Shown: positions 54,546 to 63,507, counted from the first letter of the stretch. The stretch: 64,000 nucleotides of DNA from Myxococcales bacterium (GCA_029861865.1 JAOTYL010000004.1:237501-301500), one strand, 5' to 3'. Notes: generated by a model from the letters alone, not told the origin. Made by a program: numbers and translations.

Positions 54546-54573
54546 TACCGCCCCTAGCCTTACAGAACCGTAT

Positions 54574-54598
54574 GAAAAAGGGAACAGTCCCCTTTTTC
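54574..54598. repeat. Dispersed palindrome, copy 2
   Basis: A 25-nt inverted repeat with one mismatch around the central A at 54586, with A- and T-runs on its arms. It lies 16 nt before the ccmF-ccmH ATG, followed by GGGGGTTAAAATTT, which resembles the sequence after copy 1. The core matches the other two copies. Confidence 0.7.
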
Positions 54599-54614
54599 CG
54601 GGGGTTAAAATTTG

Positions 54615-57221
54615 ATGCCGGCTTTCGACATCCCCTTCTTTGGCACACTCATCCTGTGCCTCATCTTGGTAAGTGCCTCGTACACGATGGCGGTGGCGAT
54701 GGGCGCCGGAAGCGGCCGACCTCACCTGCTCCCCTCGGCGCGTTGGGGCACCTACGCCACTTGCGCTTTCCTTCTCGTGGCAGTCTGCGTCCTTGCGTAC
54801 GCTTTTCAGGTCCACGATTTCCGGATTCGATACGTCGCCCGATACAGCGACCGGTCCATGCCGTGGTGGTACCTGATCGCCTCTCTTTGGGGCGGTCAAG
54901 ATGGTTCGCTCCTGTGGTGGGCGTTCCTCCTCGGAGGCTACACCTTCTTCGTGACCCGTTGGCTTCGGGGCCGCTACACGGAGCTTCAGCCTTGGATTCT
55001 CGCGACGCTGATGAGCATCGTGATTTTCTTCGTCGTGTTGATGCTCTTTTCCGCAAACCCCTTCGCAACTTACATTCGCACGACACCGGGGGACGGCGAA
55101 GGGCTCAACCCGCTCCTTCAAAACTACTGGATGGCGATCCATCCACCGAGCCTCTATCTAGGCTTCGTTGGCTGGTCGGTTCCATTCGCGATCTTGATCG
55201 CGGCGCTGGTGACCGGGCGTCTCGGCAACGAATGGGTCAGAGCTGCTCGGCTGTGGTCGATGATCGCGTGGACGTTCCTCTCGCTCGGCCTTCTACTCGG
55301 GTGTCTTTGGTCGTACGAGGAGCTTGGCTGGGGCGGCTACTGGGCGTGGGACCCGGTTGAGAACGCCTCGTTCCTCCCCTGGCTCGTGGGCACAGCGTAC
55401 TTACACTCTGTGTTGATTCAGGAGCGCCGCAACATGATGAAAGTGTGGAACGTCTTTCTATTGGCGCTGACGTTCGTGATGACGATTTTCGGAACGTTTC
55501 TGACCCGGTCGGGCCTCATCGCGAGCGTCCACTCGTTCGCCCGCTCCGACATCGGCCAGTACTTCGTTTGGTACCTCGGGTTCCTGATCATCGGCATCGC
55601 GCTTCTGATGATCTGGCGGTTGCCTAAGCTCAAAGCCGACAACGAGATCGAATCGCTGGTCAGTCGCGAGTTTGCTTTTCTCCTGAACAACTGGGTGTTG
55701 CTCGGGATGATGGTCTTCGTGCTTATCGCCACCACGTTTCCACTGCTCAGCGAATGGCTCCGGGGCGAGGAGGTGACCGTCGGTCCTGGATTCTATAACA
55801 AGTGGATAGTGCCGCTCGGCATTGTGCTCCTGTTCCTTGCGGGGCTCGGCCCTCTAGTGGCGTGGCGCAAAGCGACGGGATCCAATCTCGCGCGAGCCAT
55901 GATGTTTCCACTGGGCGTAGGCTTGGCGGTGGCGGTTCTGCAGTTCCTGTTTGGCGCGCGAGTTGGCTTTCCGCCCATCGTGGAGCCGACCGAGATCTAC
56001 GACACGATGACCGGGACGATCCTTGCATGGACGGCTGCGGTTGCTCCGGTCGTCTCTTTTGCGACTTGTGGCTTCGTCCTTGCCAGTGTCGGTCAGGAGT
56101 TCATGCGGGGCGTCAGCGTGCGAATGAAGAAAGGCGAGGGTGCCTTTACGGCGTTGGTTCGTCTCGTATCGAAGGGGCGGCGCCGATATGGGGGATACAT
56201 CGTCCATGTGGGCGTGGTCTTCATGTTCATCGGATTCACGGGGGCGGCGTACGACGTCGAGCAGGAAAGCGCGCTTCGCCCCGGCGAAACCATGTCGATC
56301 GGGTCACACACCGTTCGGTACGATCAACCTCGCATGGAGGCGGACCCGAACAAACGGATGATCTACACGGACATGACGATTCTCGACGAAGCCGGGAAGC
56401 CCAAAGGCGAGGTCGCGCCGGCGAAATTTATTTACAGGACGCATCCACAGATGCCGACGACCGAAGTTGCGATCCGGAGTCGGCCCGCCGAGGACGTCTA
56501 CGTGATCATGAGCACGGTCGATCCGTCCACTCGGCGCGGTACGTTCCGCGTGATCATTCGTCCCCTGGTGGCTTGGATTTGGTTTGGAGGCATCGTGCTT
56601 CTCTTGGGTGCGATTCTCAGCATGTGGCCGACCGCGAGGGAGTTGGTACGCGAGCGGGAAGCCGCGCCCAGACGGGTTCGGTTTTCACCGGCGACCGCGG
56701 TGGTGGCGTTGGCGATCGCGGTGGCTACGATGCTGGCGTGGGTCGGGGTCGCTTCGGCACAAGACGACAGTAGCAGCTCGCTTCATGCCGGGAGCGTCGT
56801 CATCAACGATCCTGTCGAGCGCCAGTTGTTCGGACGACTGCTCTGCCAATGTGGCGATTGCGCGAGGCTTCCCCTCGACACGTGCGCGTGCGGCTGGGCC
56901 GACGAGAGGCGCTCGGAGATTCGCGAGTTGCTAGCAGCGGGGCAAGACCCCAACGGCATTCAGGAATCGTATCGTGCCGAGTTCGGTGCGAAGGCCCTTG
57001 CTATCCCTTCGGACAAGGGACTCGACCGCGCGCTGTGGGCGGTTCCGATTGCGGCGATGGTCTTAGCCGTCGGGTTCGTCATCCTGGTGGGCCGTCGTTG
57101 GCAAAGACGCGGTGAACAGCTGCATGAGATCAAGACCGCCGCGACGGCAGGTGCACCCAGCGAGCTTGGGTACGAATCACGGCTCGATGAAGAGCTCAAG
57201 CGGTTCGACGAGGACACATGA
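54615..57221 (+). CDS. ccmF: Fused cytochrome c maturation protein CcmF-CcmH
   Basis: An 868-residue protein joining two maturation factors. Residues 1-690 are CcmF, a many-helix haem-handling protein with GGQDGSLLWWAFLLGG, HPPSLYLGFVGWSVPF and the haem-contact motif WGGYWAWDPVENASFLPWL. Residues 690-718 form a hydrophobic segment ending ASAQ, like a signal peptide. Residues 741-868 are CcmH-like, with the redox Cys cluster CQCGDC (744, 746, 749) plus CAC (757, 759), then a membrane helix at about 806-827. CcmF attaches haem and CcmH keeps apocytochrome thiols reduced. It opens the operon with the two genes that follow. Confidence 0.9.
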   Translation: MPAFDIPFFGTLILCLILVSASYTMAVAMGAGSGRPHLLPSARWGTYATCAFLLVAVCVLAYAFQVHDFRIRYVARYSDRSMPWWYLIASLWGGQDGSLLWWAFLLGGYTFFVTRWLRGRYTELQPWILATLMSIVIFFVVLMLFSANPFATYIRTTPGDGEGLNPLLQNYWMAIHPPSLYLGFVGWSVPFAILIAALVTGRLGNEWVRAARLWSMIAWTFLSLGLLLGCLWSYEELGWGGYWAWDPVENASFLPWLVGTAYLHSVLIQERRNMMKVWNVFLLALTFVMTIFGTFLTRSGLIASVHSFARSDIGQYFVWYLGFLIIGIALLMIWRLPKLKADNEIESLVSREFAFLLNNWVLLGMMVFVLIATTFPLLSEWLRGEEVTVGPGFYNKWIVPLGIVLLFLAGLGPLVAWRKATGSNLARAMMFPLGVGLAVAVLQFLFGARVGFPPIVEPTEIYDTMTGTILAWTAAVAPVVSFATCGFVLASVGQEFMRGVSVRMKKGEGAFTALVRLVSKGRRRYGGYIVHVGVVFMFIGFTGAAYDVEQESALRPGETMSIGSHTVRYDQPRMEADPNKRMIYTDMTILDEAGKPKGEVAPAKFIYRTHPQMPTTEVAIRSRPAEDVYVIMSTVDPSTRRGTFRVIIRPLVAWIWFGGIVLLLGAILSMWPTARELVREREAAPRRVRFSPATAVVALAIAVATMLAWVGVASAQDDSSSSLHAGSVVINDPVERQLFGRLLCQCGDCARLPLDTCACGWADERRSEIRELLAAGQDPNGIQESYRAEFGAKALAIPSDKGLDRALWAVPIAAMVLAVGFVILVGRRWQRRGEQLHEIKTAATAGAPSELGYESRLDEELKRFDEDT

Positions 57222-57592
57222 GCGATGTCCTCCCATGGATGTTCATCATCGTGGCAGGGGCCGCAATGCTGGTCGCGCTTGGCAGCTTGTGGCTCAGCTT
57301 GAGCTTAGGGCTTTCGGACGAGGCGCTCGGTGATGTCCGCGCGCAGCTGACCTCCGATGCGCGCCAAGCGCTCTTGACCGAAAAAGACGCCCTTCTGCAG
57401 GAGCTTCGCGACATCGCGTTTGAGCACGACGCGGGCAAGCTGTCCGATCAAGACTTCGAAGAGCTCAACAAAAAGCTGCGCGCGCAGGCGCGCCACGTGC
57501 TTCATGAGCTCGACGAAGCTGCTGAGGCATTTCGCGACGAAGCCGAAGCACTCATCGCGAAGCGGCTTGGCGACTCCGAGGAAGACGCCTGA
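57218..57592 (+). CDS. CcmI-like membrane protein of the cytochrome c maturation operon
   Basis: A 124-residue protein with one N-terminal membrane helix (about 6-30) and a charged, helical cytoplasmic or periplasmic tail that may form a coiled coil (DALLQELRDIAFEHDAGKLS followed by DFEELNKKLR). The segment resembles the N-terminal part of CcmI, an apocytochrome chaperone, without its TPR domain. The ATG overlaps the ccmF-ccmH stop as ATGA and its own stop overlaps the next gene as TGATG, so all three are translationally linked. Confidence 0.7.
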   Translation: MSDVLPWMFIIVAGAAMLVALGSLWLSLSLGLSDEALGDVRAQLTSDARQALLTEKDALLQELRDIAFEHDAGKLSDQDFEELNKKLRAQARHVLHELDEAAEAFRDEAEALIAKRLGDSEEDA

Positions 57593-58782
57593 TGCGCAGA
57601 GCAGTCTTGTGTGGCCTCCTCCTGTGGGGCCCGGCGTTGGCTTCCGCCCAGCAGGACCAGACCATCGTGAACCGGGTCATCGGGAATGTCCCTTCCATTG
57701 CCACCTCCGAAGTCGATCCGCAGTTGCCAGCCGGCACGATTGCCGTCGAAGTCATCGATGAGGCTCGGGAGCCGGTTCCAGAGGCCGCCGTGCGTCTCGG
57801 TTTCATGGAGCAATCGGGTGGAAGAAAAAGCGAAGCATGTGTCACCAATGAAGAAGGCCGCTGCAACTTCGAAGAGCTCCCGACCGACTCCGCACACTCG
57901 TATCGCGTCAACGTGCCCTACAACGGCGCGCGCTATAGCTCCACGCCTTTCCGGCTCGACCCGAAGAGCGGCCAGCGCGTCCGCATCACTCGTCTTCGCA
58001 CCACCACGAACGACCAACGCATCTTTCAGGTGCTCGGCCGCACGATGGTGGAGTTCAAAGAAGACCGTGCCCGTATCACCCAAGAGGCTCGTCTCAGCAA
58101 TCTCGGGGATGCAACCTATGTGTTTCCCGAGGGCGGGCTCGCGATCCAACTGCCGGAGGAGTCCAAGGCGTTCGATTCGCGCGCGGTGATGACCGACCAG
58201 CGCGTCTCGGGCACCGACGAAGGATTCGAGATCAGCGGGTCGCTCCCACCGGGAAGGATCACGCTGACCTGGGCGTACGACGTTCCGGTCGCAGGGAACA
58301 CGCTGACCCTCGAGCAACCGATGCCATTTCGCACGATGGAATATCAGGTCATCAGCGACTACATCGACGGGATGAGCCTCGAAGTCGAAGGTTTCACGGT
58401 TGCCCGGATTCACGAAGGTGGCGATAGGCGGTTTCTGGTCGCCGGCGTGATGCGACGGCCAGGCGATCCACGGCTAGATTCGCTCCGGATTCATATCCGT
58501 GGGATTCCCGGAGAGGGCGCCATGCCTTTTCTGGCTTCGGCGCTCGCAGCCGTCTTTCTCGTTCTTGGGCTGATACTCGTGTTCCGACCGTCCGACGAGA
58601 GCCAGATCTTGGCAAAAGCGCGTGAGGAACGCCGGAAAGAGCTGCTCGACGAGATTGCGGCCCTAGAAGGGGACTGGAAGGCCAAGTCGGTAGGGCCGAC
58701 GTTTTACGAGCATCAGCGACGACAGCTGACCGATGAGTTGGCGATCCTGCTTCGCATGCAAAACGAGACAAAGGGTCATTGA
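57592..58782 (+). CDS. Exported protein with one C-terminal membrane helix, ccm operon
   Basis: A 396-residue protein with a signal peptide ending ASAQ (about residue 20), a carboxypeptidase-regulatory-like beta domain (about 48-120, GTIAVEVIDEAREPVPEAAV), a long beta-rich region and one membrane helix near 312-330 followed by a basic, helical cytoplasmic tail. Homologues with this layout occur in cytochrome c maturation gene clusters of related bacteria, so a role in maturation is likely, but no biochemical function is recognised. It is the third gene of the operon. Confidence 0.6.
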   Translation: MRRAVLCGLLLWGPALASAQQDQTIVNRVIGNVPSIATSEVDPQLPAGTIAVEVIDEAREPVPEAAVRLGFMEQSGGRKSEACVTNEEGRCNFEELPTDSAHSYRVNVPYNGARYSSTPFRLDPKSGQRVRITRLRTTTNDQRIFQVLGRTMVEFKEDRARITQEARLSNLGDATYVFPEGGLAIQLPEESKAFDSRAVMTDQRVSGTDEGFEISGSLPPGRITLTWAYDVPVAGNTLTLEQPMPFRTMEYQVISDYIDGMSLEVEGFTVARIHEGGDRRFLVAGVMRRPGDPRLDSLRIHIRGIPGEGAMPFLASALAAVFLVLGLILVFRPSDESQILAKAREERRKELLDEIAALEGDWKAKSVGPTFYEHQRRQLTDELAILLRMQNETKGH

Positions 58783-58837
58783 TCCACAGCGGCAGGGCGC
58801 GTATGTTCGCCGCCGATCGCCGTCAAAGAGGGGAGCT

Positions 58838-59260
58838 ATGGCAGAAGGCCTGAATCGTGTGATTCTCATCGGGAACCTGGGCACCGACCCGGAGCTCAAA
58901 TACACCCAAAACGGACAGGCCGTGCTGCGCCTGCGCCTGGCTACGACCGAGTCGTACTTGAACCGCGCCGGCGAGCGGCAGCAGCGCACCGACTGGCACA
59001 CGGTCATCATCTGGGGCAAACGCGGCGAGGCTCTCAACAACATCCTTTCGAAGGGCCGCCCCATCTGCGCCGAAGGTCGCATCCAATATCGTCAGTGGGA
59101 CGACAAGGACGGCAACAAACGCAACTCGACCGAGATCGTGGCCACCAACATCGTCCTTCTCGGCGGGCGCCGCGATTCCGGCGCACCCAGCGACGCGTCT
59201 GGCGGAGGAAGCGCCCCGCCGGCAGCCGACGAGTTCGGCGACGACGACATCCCATTTTGA
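58838..59260 (+). CDS. ssb: Single-stranded DNA-binding protein
   Basis: A 140-residue SSB with one OB fold: LNRVILIGNLGTDPELKY at the start, WHTVIIWGKRGEAL and GRIQYRQWDDKDGN in the core. A Gly/Ser/Ala linker ends in the acidic tip DDDIPF that recruits repair and replication partners. AGGGGAGC precedes the ATG. It is shorter than the E. coli protein because of a short linker. The third dispersed palindrome follows directly. Confidence 0.95.
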   Translation: MAEGLNRVILIGNLGTDPELKYTQNGQAVLRLRLATTESYLNRAGERQQRTDWHTVIIWGKRGEALNNILSKGRPICAEGRIQYRQWDDKDGNKRNSTEIVATNIVLLGGRRDSGAPSDASGGGSAPPAADEFGDDDIPF

Positions 59261-59271
59261 TCCACTGAAAG

Positions 59272-59290
59272 AAAGGGGACTGTCCCCTTT
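59272..59290. repeat. Dispersed palindrome, copy 3 (AAAGGGGAC-T-GTCCCCTTT)
   Basis: A perfect 19-nt inverted repeat between convergent ssb and a small membrane-protein gene. The TAA stop of the minus-strand gene (59289-59291) overlaps its edge, the same layout as at copy 1. It may end transcription in both directions. Confidence 0.7.
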
Positions 59291-59786
59291 ATTGTTGTTC
59301 GATGGCGGTTGCTTGGGGCGTGGTTACGGCTTCGGCGTGCTCTTTTCGGAGCGCGGCTTCGAGCGCGGCTTTCTCGGCCTTCTTCTGTTCGCGGGCCTCG
59401 CGCGCCAATCGTGTCCTCTCGGAGACATATCCTGCCGATGCAGCGAGGACGATCGCGATCTCGATTGCCATGGCCAGGCCGGTGTAGACCCCCGGCTCCC
59501 CTCCATTGGCCAGCGCCAAGATACGCCCGCCAGCGATGCCTGCGGCGCAGACCATGAACGCGAGCGTCGCCGCGAGGCGGAGCCTTTGGAATGCAGCGCC
59601 GAAAAGCGCGAATACCCCGAGCGCAGGCCACAGGCCTGCATTCAAAGCGAGTGACTCGATGTAGAGCTCGCCGTGGACCGGTCCGTCCAAACCCATCCAA
59701 TCGGGCAGGTAGGAGCCTGCGAAAAAGCTCATGACGCCCCATCCGATGGACCCGAGCCCCAGTATGATCAAAACGCCTCGCGCCAT
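59289..59786 (-). CDS. Small membrane protein with C-terminal charged helix
   Basis: A 165-residue protein with four hydrophobic helices (about 3-22, 43-65, 70-90, 100-120), resembling DUF4345-type membrane proteins, followed by a 40-residue highly charged helix (REAREQKKAEKAALEAALRK). Function is unknown. The ATG at 59786 is the only start that keeps the first helix. The stop abuts the dispersed palindrome. Confidence 0.65.
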   Translation of the reverse strand: MARGVLIILGLGSIGWGVMSFFAGSYLPDWMGLDGPVHGELYIESLALNAGLWPALGVFALFGAAFQRLRLAATLAFMVCAAGIAGGRILALANGGEPGVYTGLAMAIEIAIVLAASAGYVSERTRLAREAREQKKAEKAALEAALRKEHAEAVTTPQATAIEQQ

Positions 59787-59840
59787 AGCTCAGGTATAGC
59801 GCCGTTCGCTTTTCAAAGGAAGTTGGTCCAGTCTTGTCGA

Positions 59841-60593
59841 GTGCCGAAGGTCCGCGCCGACGTGTTGCTGACGGAGCAGGGGCACGCGTCGTCGCGGGCT
59901 CGTGCTCAGGCGCTGATCCTGGCGGGCAAGGTTTTCGTGGGAGAGCGACGCATCGAGAAGAGCGGTGAAGCGCTCGATCCCGGGAGTCTTATCGAGGTCC
60001 GAGAGCCGGATCATCCCTTCGTGTCACGCGGCGGAGTCAAGCTCGAAGGCGTGCTGGAGGCGTTCGAGTACAACCCCAGCGGTAAGGTGGTCGCGGATTT
60101 CGGAGCGTCGACGGGAGGTTTCACCGATTGCCTGCTCCAACGGGGTGCCAGCGCCGTGTTTGCGATCGACGTCGGGTACGGTCAGCTTCACGAAAAGCTC
60201 CGTCGAGATCCGCGCGTCACCAGTATGGAACGGACCAACGCGCGTTACCTGACCCGTGCAGACCTTCCCGAGCCCGTCGACCTCGTCGTGATCGACGCCT
60301 CTTTCATCGGGCTCGAAAAGCTGCTTCCAGCCGCGTACGATATTCTGGTTCCGGGTGGTGACGTGTTGGCCTTGATCAAGCCGCAGTTTCAAGTCGGACA
60401 GGACAAGGTGGGCAAGGGTGGCGTAGTTCGCAACATGGAAGTGCGGCGTGAGGCAGTGAGGGCACTCGTGCGCGATGCCGAAGAGCTCGGTTTTGAACGG
60501 ATGGCCGAGGCAGACAGCGTCATTACTGGACCCAAGGGAAATCAGGAGACGTTCATTTGGCTGCGCCGTCCTTCGGAGGCACGCGCACCATGA
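59841..60593 (+). CDS. tlyA: TlyA-type rRNA methyltransferase
   Basis: A 250-residue protein: an N-terminal S4 RNA-binding domain (RADVLLTEQGHASSRARAQALI, in which the KxRxD-type loop is present) and a FtsJ-like SAM domain with VADFGASTGGFTDCLL near residue 85 and the catalytic-type Lys in IKPQFQVG. TlyA methylates ribosomal RNA ribose; the old name hemolysin is not supported. The GTG at 59841 fits the family start. A TTG at 59823 is open in frame. The last 41 nt overlap the convergent lipoprotein gene. Confidence 0.9.
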   Translation: MPKVRADVLLTEQGHASSRARAQALILAGKVFVGERRIEKSGEALDPGSLIEVREPDHPFVSRGGVKLEGVLEAFEYNPSGKVVADFGASTGGFTDCLLQRGASAVFAIDVGYGQLHEKLRRDPRVTSMERTNARYLTRADLPEPVDLVVIDASFIGLEKLLPAAYDILVPGGDVLALIKPQFQVGQDKVGKGGVVRNMEVRREAVRALVRDAEELGFERMAEADSVITGPKGNQETFIWLRRPSEARAP

Positions 60594-61239
60594 GGGCGTC
60601 CTCGAACGGCATCCAACCCTTGTCGATCTTGTTCTTGCGGACCTTGATCCACCATGTCTGCTGACAGGCAAACGGCTGCTCGGCGGTGACACCTTCGAAA
60701 GAGCCATCGAGGGTGCATTTCGTCCATGCAGGGCCGTCATCGGCGAGAATCATGCAGTAGCCACGCGAGTTGTAGAAGAGAAAGCTGGTGACACCGCCGG
60801 CGGACACGGCCTTGGTCGTGTGCTCGACTAGTACGCCTTGGTCCCAAATCTTACGCGTGACGAACATATCGTGCTTCGCCAGCACTCGACGTGGCTTCTG
60901 GACGATGAGCTCACTGTCTTCGACCTCGATCAGCTCGCCCTCTTTCCAGGTCACCGTCGCGGTGACGAAAGCCGCAGGCCGCGGCTTCAGCTTGAGCTTC
61001 ATCTTCTGATAATGGTTTCCCCAGCGTACGTTCCGCGCCTCCGCGGGAAAGGGCCACGCATGCTCCGCGACCGCATTCAACTCGATATCGTGGTCGCAAC
61101 CGCCCATTCCCTCCTCGGCGTAGGCGAGGATCTTCTCGACCTCGGCTGGGTTTTCGGCCGGCGAAAGGCTAACCCCTTTTGTACAGCCATTCGCAAGGCC
61201 AGCGACCAGGACGATTGTGGCGATCGATCGCATCCGCAT
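60553..61239 (-). CDS. Hypothetical lipoprotein directly downstream of tRNA-Gln
   Basis: A 228-residue lipoprotein with signal LVAGLANGC (Cys19), then a beta-rich, basic domain with two tryptophan-rich segments (VTWKEGEL, QTWWIKVRK). No family is recognised. The ATG at 61239 lies only 7 nt after the tRNA 3' CCA; a second ATG at 61233 is in frame. No ribosome site fits in the gap. Processing of the tRNA would leave an almost leaderless message. The 3' end overlaps tlyA by 41 nt. Confidence 0.65.
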   Translation of the reverse strand: MRMRSIATIVLVAGLANGCTKGVSLSPAENPAEVEKILAYAEEGMGGCDHDIELNAVAEHAWPFPAEARNVRWGNHYQKMKLKLKPRPAAFVTATVTWKEGELIEVEDSELIVQKPRRVLAKHDMFVTRKIWDQGVLVEHTTKAVSAGGVTSFLFYNSRGYCMILADDGPAWTKCTLDGSFEGVTAEQPFACQQTWWIKVRKNKIDKGWMPFEDALMVRVPPKDGAAK

Positions 61240-61246
61240 GATGAGA

Positions 61247-61320
61247 TGGTTCCCGGGGGTGGATTCGAACCACCATTCACAGGTCCAAAGCCTGTTGTCC
61301 TGCCCTTAGACGACCCGGGA
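61247..61320 (-). tRNA. tRNA-Gln (anticodon TTG)
   Basis: A complete cloverleaf on the minus strand: acceptor TCCCGGG pairing with CCCGGGA, D-arm, anticodon stem ACAGG/CCTGT with loop CTTTGGA (anticodon TTG), T-arm GGTGG-TTCGAAT-CCACC, discriminator A, and encoded CCA at 61247-61249. First base T, typical of tRNA-Gln. A lipoprotein start codon follows 7 nt downstream. Confidence 0.93.
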
Positions 61321-61329
61321 GCAATCCTC

Positions 61330-61357
61330 CTCATAACACGCATGCGCGCCCCCTCAA
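61330..61357 (-). promoter_or_regulatory. Promoter TTGAGG-N16-TATGAG for tRNA-Gln
   Basis: On the minus strand the -35 is at 61352-61357 and the -10 at 61330-61335. Nine bases separate the -10 from the mature tRNA 5' end, so the 5' leader would be about 2-4 nt. Confidence 0.55.
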
Positions 61358-61416
61358 GCTCGAAGAGAAGGGCTTGCAGGTGGGTCTTCAAAAATGCGAT
61401 ACCCCAGCCTACTCTC

Positions 61417-62046
61417 GTGAAAAACGATTCGAAATACCCGGAGTGGTTCCTTTGGTTTGCGGAGCACGGCGTTCGAATCTTGATCCTCCTTGCGATCGGA
61501 GCTTTCGCCCTTCTGTATGTGCGCAGTCGGACGAGCACGGACGAACGGCTCGATGCGATCGAAGAGACGGTGCAGTACGAGCCGCCGAGATCATACGTCG
61601 CGCCGAAACTGGAGGAGTACGCTGCCAAAGGAGTGTCCGTCGCGTCGCTTCCCGTCCGGCACACTGTGTATGTCCCCGTCTACTCGCACATCTACTATGA
61701 CGGCGGGCGACCATATCTTCTCGAGGCCACGCTGAGCGTGCGCAACACCGACCTGAAGCTCCCTCTCTACCTCAGTACCGTTCAGTACTACGATACCAGT
61801 GGTAAGCTCTCGAAGAAGTACGTCGATGAGCTCATCCGGCTCGGGCCGCTGCAGACGATCGAGTTTCTCGTCAAACGCCATGACATCAGCGGCGGTTCCG
61901 GAGCGAACTTCATCGTCGAGTGGCATGCCACCGATACCAGCGTAGAGGCGCCGTTCGTCGAAGCGATCATGGTCGGACGGTCCGGGACCAACGCCATCTC
62001 GTTCGTGAGCCCCGGGCGCACCCTCGAGGGGAGCCCCTCACAATAG
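61417..62046 (+). CDS. DUF3124 family protein with membrane anchor
   Basis: A 209-residue protein with one N-terminal membrane helix (about 15-32, VRILILLAIGAFALLYV) and a periplasmic domain typical of DUF3124 (VYVPVYSHIYYDGG, LLEATLSVRNTDLKLPLYL, YYDTSGKL, FLVKRHDISGGSGANFIVEW). Function of the family is unknown. GTG 61417 is the start; the much longer upstream frame crosses the tRNA and is not coding. It is convergent with the DUF1254 gene. Confidence 0.85.
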   Translation: MKNDSKYPEWFLWFAEHGVRILILLAIGAFALLYVRSRTSTDERLDAIEETVQYEPPRSYVAPKLEEYAAKGVSVASLPVRHTVYVPVYSHIYYDGGRPYLLEATLSVRNTDLKLPLYLSTVQYYDTSGKLSKKYVDELIRLGPLQTIEFLVKRHDISGGSGANFIVEWHATDTSVEAPFVEAIMVGRSGTNAISFVSPGRTLEGSPSQ

Positions 62047-62061
62047 GGGCTGATCTGCGCA

Positions 62062-63507
62062 CTACCTTACTCGCTCGACCGGCGGGGGGAGGTAGAGCGG
62101 GCTGTCGAGCGCTTCCGGTTTTGGCAAATACATTCGAAACTGGAGAGAGAACGAATGGTCTGGTGCGGGGAGCCAGTTGCTCGCTTTTTGCATCCCTGGC
62201 GACTCGTTCTGGATGTAGAGCGTGAGCGATCCGTCCTTGCCGTAGCGAAGCTCGCTCCGGTCGCCTATGGAGTAGCGATTGATCGGGTTCGCGACCATGA
62301 GTTGGTCTGGCAGGCTGTACATCGTCATCGACCAAAACCCATCGACCCGCGGTAGCTCACTCTTTTCGAAGCGCATGACGTACTGGTGCGCCCCGTCGAA
62401 AGAATCTCCCGAGGCATCGTAGTTGGCGATCGGATAGTACGCCTCTTCCTCGTCGTTTCCGTAGAGGCCGATCATCGCGGCGACGGCGCGCGCCAAGTAA
62501 CGCCCCCTCATTGCCTCGGGACTGCCAAACAGTCCCGTCGTTCCCTGCCAACCTCCGTGTGCCCGGCTGTTCACGCCTTCGACTTCGGACAGATCGCGGG
62601 CAGTCTTCGAAATTTCCACGAGCGCAATGCCTACCCCTTCGTCGATGGCGTCACGCATCACGGGAACCGCCTGCATGGACGCCGAGAGTTGCCCAGGTAC
62701 TATCCCGATGAGCGCGAAACGCTTCATCAGAGCCTTCTCGCTTGGGGGCACCCGAACTTGGGTCAGAAGAAAATTGAGGTAGTCGATGAAGCCTGCCGAC
62801 TTTGCCTTCTGGGGGTCGTAGGCCGAAAAAGTGAGCCCAGAGGCGACCGGTACTCTTGACCGCCCGAGAAAGACGTTCAACGGCGTCAGGTGATAGCCCT
62901 GCTGTATCTTCACGACAGCGGGGACGTCGTCTTGTCCGTCCACTCCAGTGCGGATGATGCAGTAGACGAAGTTACTCTGACTCCTGAAAACCCGCTTCAC
63001 ATCGCCGGGCTTGGCACCTTGCCACCGTGGCCCCGCGACGAGATAACTTCCCGCCTTCGAGCCCGTCGTGCGCGTTCCGATGTACCCCAAGTTGTTCGTG
63101 TACATGTCTACCAGTTGTATGGAGTAGTACCTGTCTTCGATTTGGGGCACGGTGATGACGATCGGCTGCGCGCGAAGGTTGAGCCACGCAAGCGAATACA
63201 GCGTATCGTTGTTTGGCCGAACGATGTCTTTGAAATCCGGCCCGAGGAGCTCGCTTCTGTGTGAGAATTCATTGAAAGGCGCGGTGAACCCGGGCGCCTG
63301 TTTGTCGAGCGCTTGCGCGTACATCGTTCGATAGTTTTCGAGCATTGGATACGCATAGATATAGGCCTCCTGCGCGATCGCTTTGGCTTCTTTTGGCGAA
63401 ACCAAGGACCCGGCTTGCGCAGTCTCCGTAGGCGGACCGACATCTTTGGTGCACGCGAGGAGAACAAGAACGAGCGAGCTTGCGATGATTAGCACCCTGA
63501 CGCGCAT
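62062..63507 (-). CDS. DUF1254/DUF1214 lipoprotein
   Basis: A 481-residue lipoprotein (LVLLAC, Cys19). The DUF1254 domain (about 45-170) has AYIYAYPMLENYRTMY, RPNNDTLYSLAWLNL and RYYSIQLVDMYTNN. The C-terminal DUF1214 domain has DGFWSMTMYSLPDQLMV and RYSIGDRS. Proteins with this pair are widespread and secreted; their enzyme activity is not established. No partner is adjacent. Confidence 0.88.
   Translation of the reverse strand: MRVRVLIIASSLVLVLLACTKDVGPPTETAQAGSLVSPKEAKAIAQEAYIYAYPMLENYRTMYAQALDKQAPGFTAPFNEFSHRSELLGPDFKDIVRPNNDTLYSLAWLNLRAQPIVITVPQIEDRYYSIQLVDMYTNNLGYIGTRTTGSKAGSYLVAGPRWQGAKPGDVKRVFRSQSNFVYCIIRTGVDGQDDVPAVVKIQQGYHLTPLNVFLGRSRVPVASGLTFSAYDPQKAKSAGFIDYLNFLLTQVRVPPSEKALMKRFALIGIVPGQLSASMQAVPVMRDAIDEGVGIALVEISKTARDLSEVEGVNSRAHGGWQGTTGLFGSPEAMRGRYLARAVAAMIGLYGNDEEEAYYPIANYDASGDSFDGAHQYVMRFEKSELPRVDGFWSMTMYSLPDQLMVANPINRYSIGDRSELRYGKDGSLTLYIQNESPGMQKASNWLPAPDHSFSLQFRMYLPKPEALDSPLYLPPPVERVR

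Noticed and set aside
59841..60593. Hemolysin activity for TlyA
   Set aside because: The S4 plus FtsJ-like domain layout is that of an rRNA methyltransferase; the hemolysin name is historical.
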